A stretch of 64,000 bases of DNA, from NCBI GenBank assembly GCA_015227615.1, contig JAALGZ010000003.1, positions 2,199,186 through 2,263,185 on the forward strand, in the 5' to 3' direction. This document shows, piece after piece, positions 22,646 to 35,941 of the stretch (positions within the stretch are counted from its first letter, which is position 1; the number at the start of each line of letters is the position of its first letter). A program made the translations under genes and the position numbers. A model generated the notes under the pieces. It saw only the letters and a program-made list of their open reading frames with translations, did not search any database and had not been told where the DNA came from. The DNA comes from Labyrinthula sp. Ha. Its lineage: Eukaryota; Sar; Bigyra; Labyrinthulida; Labyrinthulaceae.

Positions 22646-24059
22646 CCCTAATTGTGCATAGCTAAATTGATTATTCACCATAACGTTAAGTAACAAAAGC
22701 TTAGAATACATTGCTTTATAGGAATAGGTACGAATGAAAAGATAAGCAGTTGAAGAGCGAATACAATAATGATTAATTCTTTTTCCTTTAATACATAGCC
22801 TTCAGCTACGTATTGTACTAAATATATAACTGCTTAGTGAAAATCAGCAAATCATTAGACGACATATATATGGGTAAGCTAAGACATTACCTCACTTCTA
22901 CCTCAGCTATTTACTACTAAGTACTTGTACATAAAAGGACTAGGATTGGACATTAAGAAGAAAATACAAAGCCTTGGGCACTAAACTGTAGATAGAACTA
23001 CTGATTATAGTTGTTGTTAATCGAATTTGTTTTTGTAATGGATTATTTTGCGTATGCAGCAATTATTAATAAAATTAAGCTTCAAATGTAGAATTTTAAT
23101 TTTCATGTCAACTGGAAAATATTAGTATCATTCAAATACAGAATTAATTTCATACCAATGTTGGAATTAACTTTCGAGAAGAATATGATCGCAAATGAGT
23201 TTATTAGTGTGTATTTCTTATTAATTAAATTCTATATATAGTAAGAAAGACGCAAGAAGGTTAATTAGAATGTGTTAATTACTTGAAGAAGACCTTATCC
23301 CTGTCTAATGTAGTTTAGGGGTTATTGGTACCGGCGTTTAGAGACTTGCCTTCTCTCTACAGAAAGAATAAGTGGAAGGTAAATGTAATCGCCCGTATTT
23401 ATAGAGAGTATTATATATTTTATTGTTGTTTGAGCTTTTAGTTTGCCTCAAAAACAATGAACTCGATAAAAGAATGATGTTCAAGTGATTTACTTATTAG
23501 AAGAAAAGTATTGCAACAAAGCAAAAAAGTATAACTGCTGAGAGTGACTTGCTTTCGCGGATTGCATCGGTTCAAATAAATGTCCAACTAAAAAAGAGTC
23601 TCGCCTCCTTAATATCATCGGTAATTTTGAAATTCCCAAAAATTCTCCGAAAAGAGACTTTACGTTGATATATCTAACGAAAGATTCACACCATAGTAAC
23701 TCGTCGTTTCCGGGAAATACCACAAATTTGTTTCTAAAAATATTAAACCCAGGGAATTAAATATTAGTATGAGCAGGCGGAGTTATGCTAAGTTTTCATA
23801 AAACATTCTTTAGCCTTTTAGCATAATATTATATAAGGACACTTTACTGGAATCAGTTGAAGATCCTTGTATAACTTTGCGTGAATAATTCGTACCTCTA
23901 AATTTGAACAGGTCTTTGTTGTTCGGAAGGCAAGTCAACTTTTTAATAGCCTAGATTTAATTTTAAACGAATAAAGTGCAAGTTATTTACACCTTTACTA
24001 AATGGCGTAAAGTATCTAATATGTATTCAAACGATTAACGGATATTGCTACAAAAACTT

Positions 24060-24479
24060 TCAAGTAATGTCTAATAGTAGGGAGTTATCATGCTCTGATG
24101 AGTATGCAAGTTTGGTGATACCTATTCTGTACATTGTAAAATACAAAAAACTGAATAACAAATCAGGAAAATACAGTTTAAAATGAATGCATGGTTTTCC
24201 AATTAGAAATTTTAGAAGAAACGGTTTGATTGAAAGATTTTTAGGTATTGTGCTAAGGACTGGTTTATGTTTGCGCTTGAGAAAAAAAAAACGAGAAATC
24301 TGTTGAGGGAAGGAAAAAAAAGATGCAAACATATTTCGCATTTTTAATCTTAAATTGAACCGTTTCTTGTGAGTTAGAAATGGTTTTGTGATACTTATTG
24401 CTATGAAATATTGGACAAAGTACTGATAATTGATGAGCTTAGGAGATGGTGATGTTGTTATACTTTGAGGACTACTCAT
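24060..24479 (-). CDS. Doubtful 139-aa hypothetical protein
   Basis: An ATG-started frame of 139 codons, rich in Phe, Lys, Leu and Ser, with a hydrophobic stretch near the C-terminus (LYFPDLLFSFLYFTMYRI). In AT-rich DNA of this size a chance frame this long is uncommon but not excluded. There is no promoter word close by and no known domain. It may be a chance frame or a relic. Confidence 0.25.
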   Translation of the reverse strand: MSSPQSITTSPSPKLINYQYFVQYFIAISITKPFLTHKKRFNLRLKMRNMFASFFSFPQQISRFFFLKRKHKPVLSTIPKNLSIKPFLLKFLIGKPCIHFKLYFPDLLFSFLYFTMYRIGITKLAYSSEHDNSLLLDIT

Positions 24480-27400
24480 TTTAAAGAGAATTAATCATTT
24501 TGTGAAATCTCTGAGGTAAGTTTTGTTAACAGGACACAATTGTTATTATACCTATTGTTAATAGATCAAACTTTATAAGTATGAGAAAGAGGAGTCACAG
24601 ATATTCGATGTTGCTGAGACTAAGATAAAATATATAACTCGTCAAGATTTCCCCTATGTATCTGTAAAAAATAATAGCTTGCTAAAAAGAAGACATTAGT
24701 TGTTCTTGATAAGTAATCAAGAATATTAGGCAAAAATATAATTTATCTGTAAACGGTAGTTATATTTGTTAATACTTCTTATTGTAACTGGTTATTGTGT
24801 CTTGTCAAGATGATAGCTTGAGAACAGCAATTTTACGGTATGACGGTGGAAGGAACCACATATATATGAGCATGTATGACAAAACAAGATTATAGAGAAC
24901 TATAAGTTGACTAAAGCCGTTAAAAATAAGGTACGACATTCTGAAATAAATAGAAAAACTTTTAAAAATTCCACACAGAAGAAAAACCTCGCTATTTAGC
25001 TTCGAAAATAATCTGGAAAAATTAACAGTTTCATACTTGATAACTAGTGACACAAGAAATTATCTTCAAGAGCTAAACTAAAAATCATTTTTTATCGCAA
25101 AAAATATATGGCTGATGTCGTAGTAATTTTAAGTTTATTTTTTTCTTCATAAAGTTAGATGCAGATAAAGATAAGATACATATTATAATTATTAAGAAGT
25201 ATGTATGTCTCAACCAGTCATGTTATTAACTTCAGCGAGACTTAAGAAATCTTATTCCACTCTACCTAAAGTATGAAAATTTCTTCTGAAACATCTATAA
25301 TTTGCTATAATGTTTGAGCAGTTCTATACTTAGGAAATTCAATACTATTTAAGCTTACATTGGAGCTTCCAATCTCAGAACCATGTTTGATTGCTCTGAT
25401 CCGGAACTCAGGGACTACTGTATAATTCTACTGGGATACTTAACCTATGCAACTAGTTTATTAATAAAATTTGTTGATGTTTCTTAAGAGTCTAACCATT
25501 ATTATTATATTATGACTAGGTCAGTTTCTGGAACAATATCTATCGATCATATGTCTATAAGCAAGGACATTTCTTGATAGTTACTTACCTACCAAACCCT
25601 ACTTGATCCAGATAAAACAACGCTAGATCAATCATTGAAAAGGACCATAATTTTGACAATTATGCTTAAAATAAATTTTAGAAGTTAAAATTTTATGCCA
25701 TGAAAATGGAAGTAAAGTTATTAAGATGGATTTTCATTCCTGTAAACACCTCATGTGGGGTTTTACTGTGATTGAGCTTTGTAGAGCAAGTAAGTGATAT
25801 ATAGGTGTTTGTGGAACCAATTGCACGAAATTATAGTAATACAACATTCAACGTTACATGATGATTAATCAATTGAAACAAAGAGATCTATTACCTTTTT
25901 CATAATTTATAGATATGTATTTCCAATCTTACGGAATATTGCAATTCTCATAATTTGATACCTACTGAATGCGAACTTAGGATTCATATCAACTGCGTTG
26001 GCGGTATGGATTCTACAACCTTTAGTGTTATTAAAGTATAGTAAGTTTAGATCTATACAAACACTAATAAATTTTAGTGCGCTATGGAAATCCGTGTACT
26101 AGCATTATGTAAAACATGCTGTCAGCAAATATTTTCGAGGGACAGAGTATCAATTTTAGCTTTGTCAGATTTGTTGTTGATACTTGTGCTCGTTATGGCT
26201 TCATGCATTCTCTATGCTGAAGATTAATGTGTTCTTGGTTTTATTCTATAAATCTAAATACAGTAATGTTATTATCGATTTAGAACTATTGAATAAAATT
26301 AAAATATAGGTTGATAAAAATCTTTGTTTTTTGCTGCTGCTTTTCATCAAACTTCCAAGATTTTGCCATATAACCTTTTCAAAAGAATCATGTTAATACT
26401 ATTTAGACATTGTTCTGTTCAATGATTTCCCGAAGTGGTTATACGGAATATTATACTGTAATACTATTTTTTTCTCAACTATTGAACATAAGATCAACCC
26501 TACATAGTTTCTAAGAATTTTGTAGTTAGAGAGAAGTGCAAAAGGCTTTCTTACTTATTCAGTTCTTTGTTGCAACCTCTTGGTCTTATTGAAGTTGTCA
26601 TTGTGTAAGATTTTCATAGGTCTCTACTCTGCACGCACTTTTTATAGGAACGTAAATTATATTCGCTGAAGGTATATTGCTAACTAATTTCATATCGAAT
26701 CGTATATAGAGTTTATTATAAAATTATTGTAAACCTAGAATACCTTGGCACCGGTAACTTAGGTTGGAAATATTCTATTAATGATTCTATAAATAGAAAC
26801 ATAATCCAAGAATAGCCGGTGGGTTGCAAGAGTTGGATTTTCCAGCTTCAGAATTGGCTGTATTGATGATATTTTAACATGTTATTTGAAGTCTCAGGTT
26901 TGAGAGTGTCAAAAATCGTATGAAAAATTGCCAGATAGAGATATCTACAATATGGAGAGTTCAGTAGTAAGTTGAAATTAAGAACCAGGTAGAAACCCAA
27001 AATATCTTAAATAATACCAGGAATTCAGTTTGTATTCTTGCAAGTATCCTAAATACTCCTAAGATTGCCACGAAAAACTCTGAGGAGTCTGGTTGTATAT
27101 CGTAATTTCTTAAGTCCTTGGTACTCTCGCTGCAAATATTTTCTGGGTCTAACTGTGCACTTTATACGAACTATTGTTGCACCTAGAATCATGCGAATTC
27201 TTGTTTTGAATTTTAGGTAAGATTCGTCTATCAAAAGGAAATAGATCCTAGCAATGGACTTATATCAACTTCATTTAAGTAATTGAAAGGCTTCAATGGA
27301 ACTATCACAGAATTATTGAGGCGATCGCATTTCTCGATATATATCGTAAAATAAGTTAAACTTTCCCTATTTCAAGAAAATATCCATAAGCTGTAAAATC

Positions 27401-29960
27401 CGATAGAGCTTCTAGGGGAGTTAATTTAATGCATAAAGATTAGATCACAGCTCTGCTGTTCTGTGCTAAGTGATCTATGAAACTTATGAAGCTTAGTTGA
27501 GCTGAAATGATATTTTAATTACCAATCGCACCAAATCAATTGTAAGTATATCAAAATTGTGATATCTTTTATGAATACTTGCTAGTAAGTTTTAGATTCT
27601 TAATCCTCCGTGTGAGGACTAGCAAAACGGCATATAATACTGTTTCTTATATAAAAGCTATGATAATCATGTAACTGAAAGAAAAATAAGGCTCTACATA
27701 ATTGTTTAACACAGAATTCCAGTTGTCACAGGGGTGACAAGAAAGAGGAATATATATGCTAGAACGATGATATTTAGAATTTTAAACTGTAGGAAAGATG
27801 CTTACCGATGACAACCATTTGAATAAACTCGATCTAGGGAATATAATTCCCTGAGCTTATTATTTTTTCTAATCTATTCATGGTAGCGTTCTGAGAGCAT
27901 AACAGAGATATTTAATTTCAGAAGAGAGGATAATTTAAAACTTATATATTTTCTTTTGGAAACAGACTTTTTCTAAATGCTCCTAAGCTAAAAGAATATA
28001 TCCTGTTCAGTTACAGCTTCCTAAAAACAAGATTCTAAGGACTTGTCGTGTTAAAACCATATCTTTCTACGAAGTCCTAAGTGAAAAGAGAATCACGTCA
28101 GCCATTCATGACTCCTTCTGAACACTAGTTTCCGCTTTACTTAGTCGCGATCTCATTTCTTTTCCGTTCTAAAATCCAAAGAAATTGTCTTTTCGCGAAC
28201 TCTTTTTTCTATTGAATTCGTCCATTGGTTAGGTATTTATTACTCGAAGGCCTCCCTGTTCAGCATACACCTTGATCTAATGTATCTGTAAGAATTTTCT
28301 TCTCTTACAAGCTTAATTCAAAGTAGTTTGTCAAAAGAGAACATACATTCAATAACAGTAAGTTTAAAAGTAGATGAATCGTTTCATCTTATGTACTCAT
28401 CGAGCAAGTTTTTCATAATTAAGCAGTTACATGTAGATTAGGCTATCAAATAAAACTTCCTCTAGAGGAACTTCAAACGCTACTGTGCTCTTCTCTATTT
28501 ATTAACTTCAACCTATGTTTAACCAATAAACTGGCAAGAAAAAATTCAATATTATCCTGGCTGCTCATATTGGCTATTTTCTTGAAAACAAACATAAATG
28601 ATTTATGTACCATTACAGAAAATCAGTTCTACGTCCTGAATAGTTTATGATTTACGAAACAAGTTAATATATCAAGAATAGAAAAATCAAAAAAAATAAT
28701 TGCATAATTATTGTGGATACTTCTTCATAAGTAAGCACAAATAAACTAAAGGTACTTAGCTAATAAGCTAAAGAAAACCATGTACTAGAGCACAAGCAGG
28801 GGTGAGAATTAAGTGTTTTAATTTTCAACCCGTGCATAATTATACAAGCTACATCTTGTCTAAGAAGCAAGGCTTTATCTAAAAAAAGAAGACGTACCAA
28901 ATTGAACATTTCTGTAAGCACTTATTGATTTTCATAAAGGGTGGTTCATAATGCGTGTCCATCAAGGGCACTTAAGTTACATGAAATGGAAGCGGTCTTT
29001 TTTGTTATTTATACACGGCTGCTGAATATGGTCTAATGTGTTCAGAGTTCCTGAAGTTAATAAAACCTCCAGAGCACTTGTTATCACAGTTCATGAACCG
29101 AGTCATACTGCTAGTTATTAACTTGTATCAACCCTCCAAAATTTGGTTATGGTTTAGATGCTAAAATAGCAGATAAATCAGCAGCTTTACAGCCATAAAA
29201 AATTTATCAAACATTTTAAAGTATAGCCATTTACTATGGAATGTCAGCAAGTTAATCCGAGATCTTCTAAAATAGGACAAAGTCACGTTGAAGGTTCTAA
29301 GTTGTCGAGAAAAGAAATAAAAATGGTATGTAGCCTAACAAAAGTTTATAATTCTAAGGTTCTACAGAGTGGCAGTAGAATAGAATATTTCGTCACTTCG
29401 TAGGGTTAACGATTTAATAGTTCATAACGCACAAGTCTATTTTATCTACAATTGCTGCAATCTTAAGGAATTCGAATTCTAACAAGGGAACTTAGTTTTG
29501 TTTGCCATATCTTATTATTAGTATCAAACTCTTTTCTTTTTTGAAAACTTATATCAATTTCTTTTAAAGATTGAGAAAACCACACGCATAGTTTATAACC
29601 TATCTTATTCATATTCGACAATTTTTTAGGTACAAAGATGCGAAAGTTCAGAACACTTTTTTATGTACCATCTCTTTCGGATAACTTAACCGACAAATTC
29701 TGTGAAATTCAAATGCCCAAAATTATTGAAAAAAAAACGCAAGAAATAAAACGATCAAATAACAAATACAATAGTAAAACAAAAGATGTCTAAGAAGGAA
29801 AGTTCATTTCAAATTTCTCATAACCCTAAAAATTCAAGCGCTTCCCATAAAGAATCCTTATGGTAAATAGATTTAAACTCTCCTTTCTCGTTGTTTGAAA
29901 GAGTTTCCCGCCTGTTGTTCAAGAATTGGGTTCGTTGAAACTTCTTGTATCATTGAGAAC

Positions 29961-30416
29961 ATGAAAACAACAAAAGAAGCTTCATTTGTTTTTTATACTG
30001 AATTTACTTATAGGGAAAAACTAACTAGAGGATCAAGTATTACGTCATCAAAATCTCAAATTAAGATGATTGAGAAAGAAATTAAGAAAAGAAAACAAGA
30101 ATTTGGAGTTGAAGTTTTCGAACATATGAAATATAATGAAACAAATAAAACTCGTGCTGTTTTTCGAAAAGCTCAGATTGAAATTGAAGCTCTAGAATAT
30201 GAAATTAAAGAGATTGAGAAGAAAATGAAAAAAATGAGGAATTCGGATACGCAAGAAGAAGACGAGGAGGATTTGGATAAGTTAGAAACACAAAGTTTGG
30301 GCAGTACTATCAGGCAAAATATTATTGCTCAATATGCAGAAGAACCGAAGATTTCTTTGAGAGAAAGATTATTTGCATCTTGCTTTGGAAGAAAAAATAG
30401 TGCTGCGTATTACTAA
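29961..30416 (+). CDS. Small coiled-coil protein, unknown function
   Basis: 151 residues from ATG 29961. A conserved-looking helix (IKMIEKEIKKRKQEFGVEVF) is followed by a long Glu/Lys coiled coil, an acidic patch (DTQEEDEEDLDK) and a C-terminal tail ending in a Cys and aromatic residues (FASCFGRKNSAAYY). The frame is open upstream to about 29895 but lacks an ATG there. A TGCCCAAAATTATT promoter-like word at 29714 and an ATG at 29786 (MSKKESSFQISHNPK) suggest a missing 5' exon, but no splice in the size range of other introns joins the frames, so the N-terminus is uncertain. The helix resembles segments of unassigned protist proteins; no function is claimed. Confidence 0.65.
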   Translation: MKTTKEASFVFYTEFTYREKLTRGSSITSSKSQIKMIEKEIKKRKQEFGVEVFEHMKYNETNKTRAVFRKAQIEIEALEYEIKEIEKKMKKMRNSDTQEEDEEDLDKLETQSLGSTIRQNIIAQYAEEPKISLRERLFASCFGRKNSAAYY

Positions 30417-30660
30417 GTACACTTTGTTTAATTTAGTTGTGAAATGTTAAATGTGACTGCTTAAAATTGACTATAAAAAGTTTATCAAACAGTTTTTTCC
30501 TTTTTTGTTCTCTTCTCTAACTCGATACTTATCTCGAAAAGTATCGCTCTCGTCTGGATTTCCTGAATATTGGTATTGAATTTGTCATGTCTACACGATA
30601 TTTTATGTGAATTATTTATGAAAGATTCGATATTTTGCGATAGCAAAAAAAGGAAAAGAG

Positions 30661-31704
30661 ATGAAGTTTCAAAAAGATCAAAAAGTTGGAATCAAGAATA
30701 CGTCGAAAGAAGAATTAAATGGAAAAGAAGGAATCATACAAAGTTTTGAAGAAGATAAAGGAAGATATCATGTTTATATTCCATCTCTTGGATCTATTAT
30801 GTCATTAAAGCCAGAAAATCTATCAGCTGCTTCTTCTTCACCACCTAATTTCCAGAAAATTCTAGAAGAAATGAAAACAAAAGGTGCATTAAACTTTGCG
30901 AAAGAGAAAGGAAAAGTTGCATCCGATGAATTTAATGTGTTTCTTGGCAAGAATGCTTCGTTCTTTGGAGTGGAAACAAATCAACTCGCAATTGGGTTGG
31001 CAGTGATTTACTTGATGCTTTACTTCACTTATGGGTTTCTTAGAGCAAATATAAATTTGTTGATCATTTTCTCTGGACTAAAAATGATTTTTCCTGTTTT
31101 AAAGGCAAAATATAGAGGAGATAAAATGGAACTCTTAAAATCATGTGCGTTTGCTCTTCGAGATGGTACAAAGAGGATAATTAGTGATTATGCAAAAGAG
31201 ATAAAAATTTTGAATCGTCCGCATGGACTAAGTGAAACCGAAAATACCTTGGCATTGGCCTCATTTTTTCTTCTTGTTGCTTTCTTGTTTTATCCAAGTG
31301 CTGGATCAAGAGGAAACCAAGATTTTGATGTGGCAAATTTTATGTCAGATTATCAGAATCAAAATCTTGAAAAGAGTTTTGAGTTTTATAATTTGGGATT
31401 TCAGGATGGCCAAAATGGAGAGAAAAAAGGTTTGGATGAGTTTAAAGTTATTTTTGAAGCTGCAAATATTGAGGAAGATTCTGATGATGGTTTTGATTCT
31501 TCGCAATATTTGGAAAGAGAAAGTGGATCTGGTGGATTTGGATTAAGCAAGATAATTCCACTTTTTATTGGTGGAAGATTCGTTTACACTTTGGGACAGA
31601 CACCAGATGGATGGAGTAAAGATCTTGCATGGGCGCAGTTTCAACAGATGGAGCTTTGGAAGAAAGCACTTCTAGTCTTCAGTTTCTCCAGATTATTTTT
31701 TTAA
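30661..31704 (+). CDS. Membrane protein with N-terminal SH3/KOW-like module
   Basis: 347 residues from ATG 30661. Residues 1-55 form a small beta module with the LNGKEGIIQSF...GRYHVYI...LKPENL pattern seen in SH3/KOW-like folds. After a Ser/Pro linker come hydrophobic segments at about 118-140 (LAIGLAVIYLMLYFTYGFL and onward), about 198-217 (TLALASFFLLVAFLFY) and near the C-terminus (KALLVFSFSRLFF). A loop contains YNLGFQDGQNGE, a short polar motif, and an acidic Asp/Glu stretch. No catalytic motif is seen. It is probably an endomembrane protein; the family is not recognised. It lies 245 bp behind the coiled-coil gene on the same strand. Confidence 0.75.
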   Translation: MKFQKDQKVGIKNTSKEELNGKEGIIQSFEEDKGRYHVYIPSLGSIMSLKPENLSAASSSPPNFQKILEEMKTKGALNFAKEKGKVASDEFNVFLGKNASFFGVETNQLAIGLAVIYLMLYFTYGFLRANINLLIIFSGLKMIFPVLKAKYRGDKMELLKSCAFALRDGTKRIISDYAKEIKILNRPHGLSETENTLALASFFLLVAFLFYPSAGSRGNQDFDVANFMSDYQNQNLEKSFEFYNLGFQDGQNGEKKGLDEFKVIFEAANIEEDSDDGFDSSQYLERESGSGGFGLSKIIPLFIGGRFVYTLGQTPDGWSKDLAWAQFQQMELWKKALLVFSFSRLFF

Positions 31705-34700
31705 GTCCCTAAAATATTTTTTAGTCAGTTTGCATGTTTGTAGTTGACATTTTTTTTTAGAAAATCTAGTTAGATCAACCACCCATTGAGAACAGGCTAT
31801 TTGCATGATGCGGCCGCGGTTTAATTGTTTCTAAGCATTTACGAAAAAAAATATAGCAAAAGGTGATGACTTTAGTTTTCGGGTAAAATGGTTATTTGAA
31901 ATCAATAATCAAGACTGAAATAAATTTATTAGTGGAATCCATGTATTCGTAATATATAAAGGGCCTATTTTTGTATGAACAGTGACAAGAATAGATTACT
32001 AACTGTTTGGGATCTTTTATTGAAAGCAAGCTACATTTCATGAAAACAGGATTAGAGAAATAGCTAGTCATTCGCTGAGCACAGTATTCCTGGTTTAATT
32101 AGCGCTTAAAATATTTGAAAGGTTCTCATCTCTTCCACAGTTCATTGCTTTTTCTGATTTTCTTATCTTAATAGCCTTGCATATGATGGGGTTGAATAAT
32201 AGGAGGGATTATTATGAGAATTGCCTAAACAATAAAAATATTAAGTGAAATAATGAGACAAACAGATCCTCAGAAGTGTCCATTAATCGATAGAGGCTGG
32301 TGGGAAACATATTAACAAGAGCGTCAGACTTAAACTATTTAGGCTGAATTCAGAAACTTGAAAATGCCTGTCTTGTCATTGAGGCATATTAATGCTTTCA
32401 AAACTCGTGATGAGATAGAGTGTGATTGAGAGCCCATCGTGTATTATGAACATGAGAGAGGGTAATTTTCCGTAATGATTGTCATTCAGTTCCATTAAAC
32501 CTGCATTGCACATTTATAGTTGCATATGCGTCCATCAAAAGTGCTGTGCTCTATTTTTTCAAGTCAAACCAGAACATTTATATCCTTTCAGTGTAAGACT
32601 CAACTTTATGCCACTTATAATTATTATCAATTGCTATCAGTCTCACCATTTGGAGATTGGAGAAAGATGTAGTGCCCTAAAGAAACTATAATGGGCATCC
32701 TTTACAAGGAGATTACTCTGCTTCTAGAGGCTATTTGCTAATTGGGGTTTTCTGGGAAACAAGTACTATGCTAGTTTTAAGCGAAGCCGAATGGTGAATA
32801 GAGGAGCATTGTTTAGCGAAAGTAGTTTTTAAAAGCCTTAGTTTAATTAAACATCAACATTTTATGGCTGACCCAGCAGCTATTGTACTAATATATTCGA
32901 GCAAAAATATCTAAATAATTTTAAGTACCTATTAGCTGCTAAAATAATATATTGTACTTAACCCCGGGCAATAGTTAATATTTTTTCTTGAAGTCTCAGA
33001 ATTCATTCCTAAAGCTCTACAACATAATCGAGGGCTACTTACAATGTAAAGCTGCCTGAACAAATGTTGAAATTGTTCAACATTTGAGCTCAATCTAAAG
33101 AATAGGGATGTATAAATTCAACAGAAGGTAAGATGAATGTAATTTTATACTTCCAGTTTTCCCAGTATAAGTTTAACGAGAAGTCTTTTACTAATGAATG
33201 ATATTATGAATATGCTATGAATAACTAAGAGAAAATAACTTACCAGAGAAAAATCATATTTTAGTGTTTAAACTGATCAAATGAAAAACTATAAAACAAT
33301 TCTACTCTTTTTTCTACTAAACTCTTGTGAGGTTGAAAATTTAAAACGAAACAAAGCCAGGATATTGATATTTTATTTTTATTAATTTTATTGATAATAA
33401 TGAGTAATTCAAGCAGAACATGTTTGACAAAGTCAGAAAAGGTGTTCAGCCGAAACTAAGAATATATAGCTTGACTCATTCCAAAATGTACTCTCAGTTC
33501 TGGAGTTAGTAAGAAGAATTATATTGTTAACTTAAACTTAAAAAAAGTTTTAACAAGTACTTCATACATCATTATCATCCAAAAATCATTTCAATCACAA
33601 ATCCCCAGGTGCTTTCTCAGGTAGAAATTTTCTTATTGACTCAATTTCCAAATTATCCAAAATAATTATTTATAAATAAATAAACCAGTACACAAAATGA
33701 AATATCGACATAGAAACTAAATATTTGACTTTATCAAGTACACCAGAAACAGCTAAGATACAAGAAAAGAAATACATTTGTGAAGGCATTTAGCATTCTA
33801 CACATTCAAAATAGAGAACACACGCAACAATTATATATTTAACTTAAGAGCAATCTATCTTTGACCAAGTTGTATAATTTCAAGAGTAAACGGAAGAAAA
33901 TTATTTAGGTGATACAACAAAGAGCAATTGTGTAGAATTCTGTGTATAGAAAAACGCCAAAAGCAATGAAGGATTTATTTTGTAGAATGCATTAAGTTTA
34001 ATTTTGTTCAAGGAGACGTCCAACCCAACCGAATAATGAATGTGCAATTTCATGACACAAAGCTGTGGAGAAAAATAATATATATATTCTATTCAATCTT
34101 AGGCTAATTTGTTTTTCAAAACTTTGTTTAAGCTTCCTAGCTCTTACCTACAATAATTTAGATGAATTCTTATCTGAAACTAAAAATCAAACTAGGATAG
34201 AGTTGATAACATTTTTTTCATATATATGCCGGTGGAAGGTAAATACGAAGGAATTCAAGAAAATATGAGAACAAAGAATCAGGTAAAATGAATATTGCTT
34301 AGCGCTAGTTGAACACCGCACCCAAAGAATAGAAATATTATCTCAACAGAGTGCAATAGAGTCATTTGTATACTTTAAGGAGTTATCAATTTCACTCGGT
34401 TAATATTTAAGTGAATTGCCTAGAATTATTGTTATTGTTTATACTTTCCAGTAAATGTTTATATTATGATCTTATAAAATTGTGGTCAATTTTGGAACTG
34501 GGTTTATGCTATTTTCCTGTATACTAGTTAATCTAGAGATAACGTTTTTTTCTAGATGTTTCAATTCTTCAATTAAATTTTAAATACTGACTCATTGAAA
34601 ACTAATTACTAGGCGCTTCATTGTGTTAATAATCCTTATTTTTTCATTCTCCAATCACATATTCAATTTGTTAATTGCACCAAATATTGGTCCCATAATC

Positions 34701-35941
34701 GCGTCAGCATCATTTTATTTTTTCTGTATATTTTGGACTAAAAAGACCTGTTTTTTCATTAACCTCATCATTTCCTGGATTTGTTTTCAGCCACCTGGAC
34801 AATAATTCCATTGTATTTTCTTAAACCTATTCTTATTAAATATCTAGTGGATACTCTAAGACTCTTCTACGCAGAAATATACACTATTTCCCATCAGAGA
34901 ATCCCAATTAAACAGTTTACCACTTTCTGCGCGTCGCTAGTAGTGACAAGCTCTTAAGGAATCGAATAATAGAAATTAGACAGAATCAAAGCTTCTGTTT
35001 CTTGAAAGCAATGATTAAAATATGAGAGTCGTAGCATCTATTTGCCTTATATACTTTAAAATATATAATTTCTCACTATATTCAGGAGTAGAAATCTTGA
35101 GCAGTTCGTCGAAATAAGGGAGTTCAGGTTCACAGCTCTAACAACAGCAGTTCCTCTCTAAGATATGTGTATTGAGCCGGTTCCAAGAAAACTATAGAAT
35201 GATATTATAGGAAGGGTAAACTAAGAGCTTTGTGTATGGCTGATAGCATAGAATGTGCTCCAAAATGATATGTTTTGCGATCAATTTTTTTGTTCTCACC
35301 TCTCATACGAAATAGTATACTTAAGTTCTTGTCTATTATTAATTGATTCTGTCTCAAAATTGATGATTACTAATGATGAATTTAAGCTTACGGCATTAAG
35401 GCCAAGGACACAGTTCTTTAAAAAATCTATGCATATACATATTTTCGATTGCCACATGGGAAGCTTGGAGCAAAAAACAGGTTCTAGAAGAGAAGCAACA
35501 CAAATAGTATATAGGAGTGTAATTGTCACCATATAATAATGTTAATTTCATTTCCTTACTTTGGTTTTGCCTAGTATAGTCAATTTTGTGCCAAGTTAAA
35601 TTTATTAACCAATCAAAACAGGAATTCTCTTCTCGTAATTAATCAGAAGTATTTTAGGAAAGGGATATATGTGCAAAGCTAAACTTCAACTAACTCCATC
35701 TCTACAAGAAATATTGCATAAATCGTTTTAGTATCGTAAATCTAAATGAAAAATTGACTACTAATACGATAGATTTACGAAGAATTTAAAGATACTATTT
35801 TTTGCCCAAAAGTTTTCACATTAAAGATACTCGAAACGATAATATATCGGGCTGGGTCGAATATAGAATTTCTCGCTTATGCTGAGCAGATTTAGCATCA
35901 ACCGAGCAAAGTTCGATTAATATCGATTTAGTACAATAGAA
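31705..35941. other. 4.2-kb desert
   Basis: No gene was identified. Overlapping open frames on both strands around 35255-35536 have no domain and are not called. A strong hairpin lies at 33061-33086. CCAATC occurs at about 35609, more than 300 bp above the next gene. Confidence 0.45.
33061..33086. repeat. Perfect hairpin, 11-bp arms and 4-nt loop
   Basis: CAAATGTTGAA, loop ATTG, TTCAACATTTG. There is no gene within 1 kb that it could terminate. It is either a small structured RNA element or part of a decayed element. Confidence 0.5.

Larger units (their letters stand above)
21445..29960. other. 8.5-kb desert
   Basis: No gene with a recognisable domain. Protein-like scraps with stops occur, for example on the minus strand near 22050-22180 (LRLLHHSGRKRAHFLGIEA) and on the plus strand near 26130-26210 (NMLSANIFEGQSINFSFVRF). 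One complete ATG-started frame of 139 codons lies at 24060-24479 on the minus strand. Confidence 0.45.

Noticed and set aside
29786-29864. Candidate first exon MSKKESSFQISHNPK for the coiled-coil gene at 29961.
   Set aside because: Every acceptor in the right phase creates TGA at the junction or needs an atypical length; kept only as a possibility.
35255-35536. Overlapping open frames of 93 and 78 codons on opposite strands.
   Set aside because: Mutually exclusive, without domain or promoter support.
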